From Monoraphidium neglectum (Eukaryota > Chlorophyta > Chlorophyceae > Sphaeropleales > Selenastraceae): a DNA stretch of 43,507 nucleotides. Position 1 is the stretch's first letter, and each line of letters opens with the position of its first letter. The notes under the pieces are model-generated. The model was not told the DNA's origin. It made no database searches and worked only from the letters and a program-made list of their open reading frames with translations. The stretch lies in contig NW_014013537.1 of NCBI RefSeq assembly GCF_000611645.1, forward strand, positions 1 to 43,507, in the 5' to 3' direction. The translations under genes and the position numbers were made by a program. This document shows, in pieces, positions 22,235-32,705 of this stretch.

Positions 22235-25200
22235 TCATCGCGGCTTGACCTCGTTGTGCACCTCATAAGACCCGAGGATCGCCCGCTGGCTGGCGTCGGC
22301 GACGATGCAGCAGCAGGAGTCCCAGCAGCTGCCCCTCCAGGGCCCGTCATAAGCGGCGGGCGCCAGGGAGTCGGCGGCGCAGAGGGGGGCGTACTTGAGG
22401 GGCTCCATCCACTTGCACATGCCCATCACGATCATGGTGGCTGCAGGGGCCAGGGGGAGGCGTGATTGTGTGCGTGTGCACATCATGCGATGAGAATTTG
22501 CGTGCATGCACGTGCAATCCGGCAACGGTGGACGAGTGGTCGATGGGTGGGCAGGTGTGTGGCAGCTGTTGAGTCGTTTTGCTACGAGCCAGTGGAACAA
22601 GTTGATTGATTTGACAGCATGAACGTGTCTCCATTGCCTCACCTCTACCAGGGACTGACACACAACTCAAATTTGCGAAATAGGATTGTTCAAGCAACCT
22701 TGAAGTGAATGGCAAATGCTGGGCACCCCATCACGCTGCCGTGGCTCACCCGCCATCTGGTTGTACATTTCCGCGTCCGGCACCCATGACGTCATCCCCA
22801 GATCCCTCTCACACCGTGACCCGTCAGTGTGAAGCTCCACGCCATACATCTGGCTGCAAAGACAGGGTGGGGATATGGTGAATTGGGTGGACGTGGGTGA
22901 GGTTGAGGGGGAGCTGTTGTTAGCGGGAGGGTGGGGGTAAGGGGGTTTGGGGCGTGTTCGCTGCTGCTGGTGATCCAAAAGACCGTGATGCAAGAGTGAG
23001 AGGGCAGGTTGCATTGGGGATCCCTCCCACTGCTGCAAGCGTACGTGTCAATTTGCAGCCTTATATCATGACACAAGGCTGGTGAGGATCTGTCGTGTCG
23101 AGGGCCGTCATGTGCTACTCACTAGATCCTGTAGCGCTCGATGTTGATCAGATCAGCAATCAGCCACAGCAGCCTCTTGAACCTGTCGAGCCATGCACGT
23201 TATGGCCCCAGTAGCAATGTTAAAAGGCTGATGCCCTTCGATTGATGATATTGCTGGTGAGGAAGCAAGGAGGCGCGCTGAAGGAGCGCCAGCAGACAAT
23301 GAGGGTGCGTGTGCAGCCATTGCGGAAACCCATCGCCAAGCATCCTCGTGTGCGGTCGACGGGCGCTCACAGCGGCTCCGAGGGCAGACGCCGCACGATG
23401 CCACGGTCTTTGCCCAGGGGCCCGGCGGCGATGATGCGCTTCACATGGCCAAATGAGAAGTCGTGCGGCGTGAGGAGGTACCTGAGTCCGCCAGGGTTGC
23501 GCCGCGTAAAGTTGGGTGTCATGACTTGGCATGTTGCGGTCAGTGCAACGCATGAAGCGTAGCAATCCACTCGACCGCTCACACCTTGCAGCAACTGCTT
23601 GCCAATGCCAGCAGCCGCCAGCGCCTCAGCCCCAGCCTCAGGCCCGACCTCACAGCGATGCTTGGTGCACGCACACGGCCGCACCTGCAGCATGCGGCAT
23701 AGCACCCCATCGCCCGATTCGTCTGCCAAACCCCTTCGCATCCCCCTTGCCTCCCGTATCCACGCCCACCGGCCGTGCGCCCCTGGCGTGATCATGGCCA
23801 TCGCGTGGGCCTTGGCCACGTCCCTCACATCAACCGCCTTGAGCAGGTACTCAGGGTACCTGTGCGTGTGCGCATGCGTGTGTGCGCGCGTGTGGGTGAG
23901 TGTGTTTGAGTACGTGTGTGTGCATTAAAGCAGAGTGCTTCGCCCATGCGCTCAGGGCGTCACAAACACTAAGTCAAGTGAGAAGTCACAGCTTTCAGAG
24001 GGACCGTCTTGGATTCTTTCCATTGGCATCATCGTGGGGGCCCAGCCAAGAGCGCCTGCCTTCAGCCAGCAGCCGCTCCCCTCAACCATCCCCTGGCCTC
24101 CCAGCAGTGCCCGGCCATTGCACCTCACCCCACGGACATGTCCCCGCGCAGCATGCGCCGCATCACGTGCACGCTCTGCGCCGTGGAGTGCCCAAAGTCC
24201 ATCGGCGGGCCGAACACCAGCCCAGGCAGCAGGGCCACCAGGTCCCAGCGGCCCTGCGCGCCCGCGGCCTCCCAGGCGGCCTTCTCCGCCAGGGTTTTTG
24301 ACAGCTCGTATGCGTATTCAGAATCAGTTGCCTGGGGATGAGGTTTCAGACACCAATTTTGTTGGGTGTCTGGTGAGCTTTTCGTTCAACTCAGAGGCTG
24401 GAGGAATCCTGGTGCAAGGCTCTGCTACCGTGGCAACGGCAGAAAGAAAGAGGGGGCCAGGAAAAGCAGGGCACGGGTAGGCGGGCCTCATGGCAACTGG
24501 GGCAAGCTGGCAGCTCAAGCTGCCAGCACCGCCCCGCCCCGGCTGCAATGTGCGCGATAGATCGTCAGAGCAGCCACGGGCTGCCTCAGTACGTGCACGG
24601 CAAGGCAACACAGCTGTCCCTGACCGCTTGCCTGGTCGTTCCAGTCTGCCTCGGTGTAGGTGCGCCCGGGGATGGGATACGACAGCACCGCCGTGATGGA
24701 TGACGTCAGCACGACGCGGCCCACGCTGGGCGTGCGGTTCACGGAGTCTGGGACAGCGTGTGCATTCGCAAATGCACACCGCGGACCGTCGTGCACAGGT
24801 AGCAAGGATGAGTCAGCAGCGGCCAGGGTGAGACGAGCAGGGGTGCCGGGGAAGTTGCTGCGCAGCCAGCAGCAGGGGCGGGATTGCTCAGGCTGACGCC
24901 TGCTGTGCAGCAGCATGCCATAACGTCTTCTGTTTGCTCACCCAGAACGTTCCGTGTTCCCTCAACTGCCGGCTTGATCAGGGTTTCTTGCACCTTGTCT
25001 GCCCTGCGTGGGGTGGAAGGGCCGTTTGCAGCAAGGTCTGGTTGATGGCGACCAGGCGCGAAGCACCCAGCACAGCCTGCGGTCTCGCCGCGTCGGTTCC
25101 ACCTTTCCGGCCGGCCGCCGCACCTGACGCCGATGGCGAAGGGGCTGGCGGTGTGCATGACGCAGTCGCAGCCGGCGACGGCGGCGTCGAAGCTGCCCGG

Positions 25201-25319
25201 CACGAGGAGGTCGCAGCCCTCAAACACGCGCAGGTGCTTGCCGGCCCCGGGCAGGCGCGTCAAGAATTGCGCCTTTGCGCGGGACCGCACCGCGGCGTGC
25301 ACTGCTCTCGCGTGCGTGC

Positions 25320-25395
<76 letters not shown>

Positions 25396-25731
25396 GCGCG
25401 TGTGTGCAGGGTAAGGGTGTGAGTTGGCAAGCGCCGATAGTGGGCATGCTGTTGAAGGGAAGTGCGGCAGAGCTGCCAATGGCAGCGCTGGAGTGCTGCC
25501 CCACAGCACGGTTTGGCATGGGTCGGGCATGTGAAACATACCCCAACCTCCTCGCTCGCTTATCGTACTCAACACCCACGCACCGGTGTGGCCTGCGGCC
25601 AGCAGTCGCTGCACGACGAACGCAGCAACGTAGCCGCTCGCGCCCGTCACGCAAACTGTCCGCTTGGCAGCCTCATGCTCTGCCGCGCACAACGGCACCC
25701 GCAGCTCCAGCGGCTTCGTCACTGCCTCCAT
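22235..25731 (-). CDS. Dihydroflavonol-4-reductase / cinnamoyl-CoA-reductase-like extended SDR (420 aa, 10 exons)
   Basis: NAD(P)H-dependent reductase of the extended SDR superfamily; the substrate in an alga is unknown. Exons (minus): 25731-25584, 25301-25129, 24993-24942, 24747-24632, 24331-24129, 23859-23770, 23481-23371, 23182-23123, 22853-22750, 22440-22235; the sum is 1263 nt, exactly 421 codons. Motifs in order: nucleotide-binding TVCVTGASGYVAAFVVQRLL (glycines at 30 and 33), GCDCVMHTASPFAIG, PAVEGTRNVLG, GRVVLTSSITAVL, catalytic Tyr171 and Lys175 in YAYELSKTLAEKAAWE, LLPGLVFGPPMD, and AVDVRDVAKAHAMAM. The C-terminal VELHTDGSRCERDLGM matches the family's ...DxSKxxxxLG... block, followed by TMIVMGMCKWMEP. 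About 50 extra residues follow that are not usual for DFR/CCR. The intron 24631-24332 begins with GC. Intron 1 contains a long CA microsatellite next to its acceptor. Confidence 0.9.
25324..25390. repeat. (TG/CA)n microsatellite in DFR-like intron 1
   Basis: About 33 TG units on the plus strand, CA in the sense of the DFR-like transcript. It lies within intron 25583-25302 and stops about 20 nt before the 3' splice site at 25301. Confidence 0.97.
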
Positions 25732-26992
25732 CGCTCAGGGTATGCACGGCGGCGGGTGACTGCACTGAGGCGTCCGTGCAGCAAACGGGCGAGGCGGGAT
25801 GCAGGCTGGGTGGCGCCGCTGGTGCAGCCCTTGACCTGGGCCGTGGGCCCTGCAGATGGCCGCGGCCCGTATTTACGGTTCGAAACAGCTGTACAATTGA
25901 TAACGAACGCTCCTTGGAGCTGAGATCGCTTATCGCTGGATTCCGAGCGTGTCCGTGGCGCAAGTCCTTGCCGTGATTCAGCTACAATGAATTTACTGCT
26001 CATTGCATAGCGAGCAGCTCCCCCCGGACGCAAGTAGACCCCATCGCTTGGCACAGGCGCAGTCCACCCGGTGCCGACAGTCGAGTGCCCCGCGACACGA
26101 CACACCAGCACGGGTCTGGTTGGTCATATGGGCCATGGACAAGACCGGCCCGCACGCGTGTGATGAATGCATTTGAGGAGGTGGCCTGCAGCAGCAGTTT
26201 GTGGCCCCCAGCCGAGTCCCGACGGCCCCTCAACCCAGGCGACCATCCCGGAAGCATCGCTGAACAGAGGCAAGCATGCCTCCCTGCCTCCCGCCGTTCG
26301 CACCCCTTGAGTTCGTCCTGCCCTGACCTTCAGCTCACACCTGAAAATCTGAAAGCGTGGCACGCTCTCTAAGACAAGCCAGAACACCCTTTACAGGCGT
26401 TCAATGCACCCCTTTGCTACAGTTGTCCGACGCTGTGCATCACCAAAACTTGCGCCAAAAACAAGGGAGGCGCACAAACCATACATCACCACTGTGCTGC
26501 CGCGGCGCCCGACAACGTCATACCCATCACTTAAACGCGCGCGGCCGCTGCGCTGGTGTTGGCAACCTTGCCCTTTGCGTGCGTTTTTGGCTGTGCGCTC
26601 GCGCTTGAGAAGCACAGGGGGGGGAGGCTGGCAGGCCTGGTGAGGCGGATGAGTTTGGTCAACAAGCTAGACCAAGGGTTGGCGCGGGGCCAACCGCTGG
26701 AGGCCCATTGACCCTGGGAGGGGTTGATGGGATGATGGATGGCGATGGCATAAATACAGAATGCATGGCTGTGTCGGGCGTGCGGCCCTGCGCATGCAGC
26801 CAGTTGGCCAAGAAGCAACCAATGGTGGGTCAAAACTCAAAAGACATAATCGGCTTGCAAAAGTGGGCCTGACGACGAAGACGGGGTCGAGAGAACAGAC
26901 AGGAGCGCGCAGCTCGCAGGACAGCACCCTGCTGGGGAGTTGCCGGCGCCCTCACTGCGCCCTGCAAAACAGCTGTGGGCCTCCTGGCTGAT
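25732..26992. other. Intergenic region upstream of the DFR-like gene
   Basis: About 1.26 kb between the DFR-like start codon (minus) and the stop of the Gag1-clamp-like gene (minus). It should carry the DFR-like promoter and the other gene's 3' UTR. Open frames here have no domain-like sequence. No RNA gene or repeat array seen. Confidence 0.45.
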
Positions 26993-27867
26993 TCAAAACG
27001 GCTCCTCGCACTCCCACAGCTCCGCTAGAAGTTCTACGGCCTCCTGCGCGTGATGGCGGGAGGAGTGGCGGTTAGCTCAGCAGGTGCGAACTCATGGCTG
27101 CTGCTGAGAAGTGAGTGATGCCGCGCAGCAAAATTGGAGCCTCCTGGCGCCACAGCTGCATGGGCGTTGAGGGGTTGGCGGCAGCTGGGCCTGTGCGCTG
27201 CTGTGCAGCTCGTGGCAGGAGCACAGTTCAGGTGCCAAGGCTCCAGGGATCGCACCTCAAGGGGCACGGGGTGCGGCAGCGGTTGAAACGACAGCAGTTG
27301 CTCGACCGTCACAGTGGGCCTGCACGAGTGAGTGTCGCACATACGCAAGGTGTGGCCACTTGGAAATGGTGCAAACGAAGGGTGTTGAATGGCCTGGCTG
27401 GTGGGACGCAAGGCACAGGATGGTGGGGCGCAAGCCACAGGCTTACGTGTAGGACCGCTTGCGCTTCCGGCTCTCCTCCTGCTCCCGTTGCGCATCTTCA
27501 CTGCTGCCCTCTGAACGCCACTGCTGACGCCGCTCCAGCCACACCTCCAGGCCTGCCAAGAGAAGGCGAGCCGCACAAAAGCATCAGCAGCAGACGCTTG
27601 CGGCCAAAAACGTGGCGGCTAGTACGTATCCCGCTGCGACTACAGTCTGCTGCAGTGGCGGCAGGGGTGCGAGCCGTGGCGGCCCTGAGACGAACACGAC
27701 ATGTGGGCCTCACCACGATTGTGAAAGATCTCTTCGTCCTGTTCAATTCCATTTTTGCTCGAGGGCTTGTCCTCGGCCTCCCGCTTGCTCATGCTGGGTG
27801 AAGCCCCTTGCACCCGCTGCTCGTCAGAGCCCGCCCGCTCTGACTGCTGTACTTTTATCAGGCTCAT
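26993..27867 (-). CDS. Small protein with a Gag1-like clamp / DUF4050-type domain (124 aa)
   Basis: Exons (minus) 27867-27714, 27552-27447, 27319-27256 and 27043-26993 join in phase (donors GTGAGG, GTAAGC, GTGCGA) to 375 nt, exactly 125 codons. The start is MSLIKVQQSERAGSDEQRVQ. The core pieces are DEEIFHNRGLEVWLERRQQW, then TVTVEQLLSFQPLPHPVPLE and the end EAVELLAELWECEEPF. The order NHGxxxWxxxRxxW, a short helix, (Q/R)PxPxPVPLxE and xxxLVxxWExEGLxD is what I remember of the plant and fungal DUF4050 / Gag1-like clamp family, whose plant members are small proteins of unknown function. The family match is from memory of the pattern, so the domain name is tentative, but the four-exon gene is well supported by phase. 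A Lys/Arg-rich stretch (EESRKRKRSY) lies in the linker. Confidence 0.7.
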
Positions 27868-28948
27868 CTATACTGCTCAAGATTGTCTGGAACTCAAGGA
27901 GAAGCCCTGAAGGCATTCGGTGTGCGCACTGATGATCAATTTTGATCTACGCAAAGTGGCGAACCGGATGCACGCAGTGTAGACCGACCTGTCCGGCAGA
28001 AGAGGTTGGCTGATTGGCAGAGAGTCGGTAGAAACTGCTGGATCGCCCATATCAACGTTGGTTTGGTTGGTGAGGCGGCGGGCAGGCGGCGTTGCGAGTG
28101 CTTCAGGTGACGATCAACCACACCAGTTGTTATCTGGTCACTGCGTTTGCTGCAATGCGGCAATGATGAGTATGCAGACATGTGTAATTTGATGTTGTGG
28201 CAAGCCAGCTTTGGCCATGGCACAATGCTGCCGTGGCCTGTACTGTGTTAAAAACGCCAAGTTGATCGGTCAACGCAGTGCACGGGATGCCAACATTCAG
28301 CACATGTAGGCTCCCACTGACTTGCAGTAACGGCTGATTTTGTATTCACTTATGAAATGCAGGATGACATGTTGCGACCACGTGTACCAGCCTGCACACC
28401 GATGTTGGCCTAGGGCTTCCTTCCACAAAGGCGCAGTGCACAGAGGTGCTGAGAGCATGACACGTCAATACGAACACACTCGCAAACTCGACACGGCGGA
28501 CAGATATTGTGAGCTGCAGCGTCTGAAGGATGTGCATTGGCAACGGGTGGTCAGCCCGCTGTTACCGTACTGATGCATGCAGGGACACCTGAGTTCAAGC
28601 ACGTTCGCGCGTACGTATCTGGGACTTCAAACCCTAGACTACTCATTGAGATGCTATTGGTTGGCCGCGGGTGGCAGAGGGGGCAGCCTCTGCTGCTCAC
28701 AGGTTGAAGCGGATACGCAGGGGCACATGCACAGGGCGGCGGCCAAAGCCACGCGCGCACCTGGCTTTCGCCCTCTCCCTCAGTGAACGGCTGCTCAAGC
28801 GCAGTGTCTGCCTCGGGGACGTGTCTCCACACTTAACACAGCAAACGTGAGCGGCGCGGTCTGGCAGGGTGGGCGAGACTCAGGACAGCCAAGACGGGCA
28901 TCCACATCTGAATCTTCGCTCTTAATCTTTTGCTTTTTGTTGATGCAG
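27868..28948. other. Divergent intergenic region and RPS20 leader
   Basis: About 1.1 kb between the Gag1-clamp-like gene (minus) and RPS20 (plus). The right end holds the RPS20 5' UTR: a probable non-coding exon ending at 28846 and a leader intron. No other gene seen. Confidence 0.5.
28847..28948 (+). promoter_or_regulatory. Probable 5' UTR intron of RPS20
   Basis: GTGAGC donor at 28847 after CAAAC, and a textbook acceptor (TTTTGCTTTTTGTTGATGCAG) ending at 28948, directly followed by the ATG at 28949. The 102-nt intron would lie wholly in the leader. Leader introns are common in ribosomal-protein genes. Confidence 0.6.
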
Positions 28949-29909
28949 ATGGCCGCTGTCGCTAAGCCCGGTGTTGAGAAGGCGGGTGTGGAGGCGGAGG
29001 TGGCTCAGGTGCACCGCATCAGGATCACCCTCACCTCCAGGAACGTTAAGAACCTGGAGAAAGGTGAGTTTTCAAGCGTGCGAGTCTCGCTGAGCAGGCA
29101 GCCGGCCAGTGTTGGGCGAGCAGCGTGCAGTGCAGCGGATGCAGTGCCGCTCCAGCTGACGTAGCAGCGCACCTCCGCTCACATCGCCTTTGTTGTTGCA
29201 ACGGTGCAAGTCGCTCGCAGCGGGTGTCAATGTCCCTTAGCTGCTGGCGTGACAAATGACCGCGCACATAGCAGCGCTGCAGTTGAGACCACCAGCACGG
29301 AAGCGGCTCATTGGCAAGGCACCACCCTGTTGCTTTCTCAGGCCTGCCCCTCCCATCCCGCTGCAGTGTGCGCTGACCTGATCCGCGGCGCCAAGGACAA
29401 GCAGCTCAAGGTGAAGGGCCCCGTGCGCATGCCCACCAAGGTGCTGCGCATCACCACCCGCAAGTCGCCCTGCGGTGAGGGTACCAACACCTGGGACCGC
29501 TTCGAGATGCGCATCCACAAGCGCCTCATCGACCTGCGCTCCCCCGCCGACGTGGTCAAGCAGATCACCTCGATCAGGTGCGCGGCAGGCAGGGACGCCC
29601 ATGGCCGGGCCCGTGCATGCGCGATGGGCACGGCCATCGGCAGGGCAAGGGTGATGGTTCAGCCGTGTGGAGTGGGGCGGGTGCGTCCTCGTGCCTGCAT
29701 CAGCTGGACCGATGGGCACCCCGAGCCCGTCTCACAGTTGGGGCTTCTGACGGCTGAGCAGGTGATGGTAGCATTTGCTGATCTCCATTTCTGGTGGCAA
29801 TAGCAACAGGAGGCCCGCCACCATTCCTGATGTCGCTGCCATTTCACCCCCTGCCGCCTGCAGCATCGAGCCCGGGGTTGAGGTGGAGGTCACCATCGCT
29901 GATGTGTAA
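28949..29909 (+). CDS. RPS20: Small ribosomal subunit protein uS10 (RPS20), 3 coding exons, 123 aa
   Basis: Cytosolic 40S protein of the head domain. Exons 28949-29063, 29367-29577 and 29864-29909 join in phase to 372 nt, exactly 124 codons, the normal length for eukaryotic uS10. The sequence is unmistakable: [18 protein letters not shown], then [69 protein letters not shown] and the end [14 protein letters not shown]. The N-terminal 20 residues ([20 protein letters not shown]) are the usual variable eukaryotic extension. Codon use is strongly biased to C/G-ending codons, as expected for a highly expressed gene. All introns are GT-AG (GTGAGT, GTGCGC donors). Confidence 0.98.
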
Positions 29910-30229
29910 AGCACCAGCAATGGGCGCGGTCGGGCGGGGGCGTCTGGTGATAGCGTGCGCAGCGTGTCTTTTGGGGCGCTGGCGCAGTGCTGCTGCTTGA
30001 CCCTCGTCCACGCTCCTCATTTGAGAGCAAGGCGGTGTAACCTTGTGGCCCATGATGGTCACACCGCTCAGCAGACAGCGCTTTCATGCTGGCATGCCTC
30101 CTGCTGTGCACTGTTTGATCGTGGACGACGTGTAGACAGCAGACGCAAATGGCTCTCAGCTCACGCGGCCAGCACCACAACAAAACGCAGCACTGCCAAG
30201 GCAACGCAGGCACTAACACGTGTTAGAAG
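29910..30229. other. Convergent 3' UTR region of RPS20 and the histone deacetylase
   Basis: About 320 bp between two convergent stop codons; it must hold both 3' UTRs. It contains a TGTAA on the plus strand. No other gene seen. Confidence 0.55.
30037..30041 (+). terminator. Candidate polyadenylation signal TGTAA for RPS20
   Basis: TGTAA, the usual chlorophyte polyadenylation signal, lies about 130 nt after the RPS20 stop, a normal 3' UTR length. A second TGTAA overlaps the stop codon itself and is too early to serve. Confidence 0.5.
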
Positions 30230-32705
30230 CTATGCTAGGGAATGCAGCCGTCTGACCTCGGCAATAACGCGCTCTACTTTCAGCAGGGGCTCTTCCTGCA
30301 GCAGCCGCCTGGAAGTCAGCTCAGCAGGTGGCTGAGACACGGAGTCCAGGCCCAGCAGGCCCCTGAAAGATTCTGTTGTGCTTTCGCCGAGGGAGGCCAG
30401 GTGGTAGCCACCCTGGGGGATCGGGAAATGGACACAGGCATGCTGTTCAAGCCAAGGTCTGCTGCGTGCAACCCTTGCTATGCGATGACGAGCCAAAAGT
30501 GCCAGCCCGCGGCGCCGGGCTCCTTACCTCAAGCACGAACAGGCAGCGGCCGCCGCACAGGTCAAGCGCCAGAGCCTGCGCCTCTCGGCTGAGCCAGTGG
30601 TATGTGCTGCTGCAGAACTGGAGGCTGGCCAGGGGGTCGCACCAGTGAGCATCACAGCCTGCAGGTAGAAGAGAATCAGAATTGCATCGACAGGGCCAAC
30701 GTCGATGTATAGCCTTGGTGCAATACTGTGTGTGTGTGCATGCATTCAAATTGCCTGCCTGCTTGCCAGCTTGCTTACTCAGCAAACACACTTACCACCA
30801 CCAGCAGCAGCAGCAGCAGGATGATGAGCAGCAGCAGCTACAGGGGCAGCCTTAGTGGCAGCAATGCTCGCCTGCGCTGACCACCAAAAGGTCTGGCTGA
30901 AATCGCCTGGCCGCAGGCAGCACGACATGCTCCCAAGCCATCAGCATGGCTGAATCACCGGCGCCGCCGGGAAGCGGCAAATTTATGGTGGTGCCCGCGC
31001 CCTCCCCGGTCCCGACGTTTGAAGCCTTGCCTGTGGTTGAGCGAGCAGAACGACATCTCAGTCCAGTGCATCCAAGCGAAGAATGTTCAAATACCATATG
31101 TGCGGCTTAGCAGGCTGCTTGACATGCATATCACCGGTGACAATACCAAATAGGGCTCTGAGGCTTCAAAGGGCAACTGCTGGGCCGGCCCACCTGTAAA
31201 TGGGAAAATCCCCTGCTGGTGTGTGGACACATACAAGACGTCCGCGCTGCCATAAAATATATCCTCTGTGCCGTTGCCATGGTGCACGTCCCAGTCAACC
31301 ACCATCACCCTTGAGACGCCGGGCCGCCGCAGCGCGTCCGCCACTACCACAGACACGCAGTTGATCAGCTGGGGGAGGGCCAGCGCAGGTGATCCGCAGC
31401 GTTTGCAAAGTGCGCACCCACTTGAGGGTTACCAGCGGCGTCGAAGAAGCAAATCGACGGCATAATGCTGCAACTTGTTTCGTGTAATTCCTTGCCGCGC
31501 ATGCTCCAAATCACCCCACAGATGGCGCACCCCGAATCCCATAGGCCGGCTGGCAAGCACATGGTGGCCTGGAGGCCGGCCCAGGCAGAACGCTGTTGTG
31601 CTTCTGGTGTCCGTGCCGCCACGGCCCCCGGTGGCGCCGCCGCTGCTGCTGCCACCTCTGCCTGTGCTGCTTGTGCTGCTGTCATTGCTACTTGTGCTCC
31701 TGCTGCTGGCTGGGCTGCAGGGCTCGAGGACCGCGTCCAGGCATGCCAGCGCGGCGCTGGCAGTGCACAGGCTTGCTGAATATGAGCCTGGCGCGATGTA
31801 CGTTGACTGAGGGAAGGAGGGGCATAAGCAGTAGTTGCAGTGCTGCTGCGGCACGTGTTGATTGCATTGCTCGACACATGTTACCTGGACAATTTGCCAC
31901 AGCTTGACTGCAACGAATGGGCTGCGTCGTATAATCGAGTCTTTGGTGAGCCTGCTCGTCTCCTCACCTCATCCACCATGGCAGGTGACTGCAAGGAGGG
32001 GGCCAGAGCAACTAATGTGAATGTTCATCAGCTGGAAAGCCGATAAGACAGGCAGACCGGTGCTAATACACAAGCAGACGTGGCAGGCAGCATTGGCATT
32101 GCACTCACTTGCAGGCCCCTGCATATGCTGTCAAGCCGTTCAAGGTAGGCGCGCGGGTGCACCAGCTGCAGTGCGTCCAGCAGCGCCTCCCCCTGCCATG
32201 CCGCCAGCTCCTGTGCAGTCAGGAGCCGCATTGAGGCGTCCTGATCGAGCCCTGCTGCGCTGAGCGCCTGCTGGATGGCATGAATGCGCTCGGGGCATTC
32301 TGGATGGCCCTCCTGTTCCAGTTTACAGGGTGTTCTAGTGTAAGAGTGTGTGTGTGTGGGTGAAAAAGGGATCGACCGCATGGGACAAAGGGGCACTTTG
32401 ACAGACATCAGGGGGGATGAGAGAATTCCAGCGTCCTGTGGTCGCCCGCTTCTGGAGCCATGCAGGCTCACGGGATTGGACTCTGCAGCATCACACGTAT
32501 GGCAACTGCAGCAAAGGAAGACAAGTAGCCTTTTGTCAAGCATCATTCACCTTGGCATGGCCGGATGCAGGCACAACAGCACGAAGGATGCTGCGCACAG
32601 GAGAGGGCGATGCGTTGACAGCACAGGTTCGAACAGGGTGCCGCTGGACCCGCGCCGATCGCCACTGACATGAGCTACTAACGCAAGTTTGCAGGACAAG
32701 GACAT
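30230..32705 (-). CDS. Histone deacetylase family protein, plant HDA14 / bacterial type (about 438 aa, 8 coding exons)
   Basis: Zn-dependent lysine deacetylase. Exons (minus): 32705-32551, 32505-32472, 32312-32109, 31806-31531, 31368-31194, 31030-30872, 30658-30528, 30412-30230; 1317 nt, exactly 439 codons. Motifs in order: CLHPAMPSCHTCDAA and EGHPECPERIHAI; STYIAPGSYSASL; GRPPGHHVLASRPMG (His212-His213); VMVVDWDVHHGNGTEDIFYG (zinc ligands Asp250, His252); VLYVSTHQQGIFPF; GTGEGAGTTINLPLPGGAGD; LLVVSAGCDAHWCDPLASLQ (Asp337); LCGGRCLFVLEGGYHL (Tyr381). All catalytic residues are present, so it should be active. The GAGTTINLPLPGGAGD and DPLASLQF blocks resemble plant HDA14 and bacterial deacetylases more than class I enzymes. 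The N-terminus is open to an earlier Met at 32792 (29 more residues); it is Ser/Arg/Ala-rich and could be an organelle transit peptide. A Ser/Gly-rich insert (about residues 163-200) precedes the HH motif. The intron 30871-30659 starts with GC; the intron 32550-32506 is only 45 nt. Confidence 0.92.

Noticed and set aside
25275..25731. Frames with long Val-Cys or Thr-His repeats
   Set aside because: They are translations of the TG/CA microsatellite in intron 1 of the DFR-like gene.
27055..27115. tRNA-like GGTTAGCTCAGCAGG motif
   Set aside because: No anticodon arm, T arm or acceptor stem follows; it lies in an intron of the Gag1-clamp-like gene.
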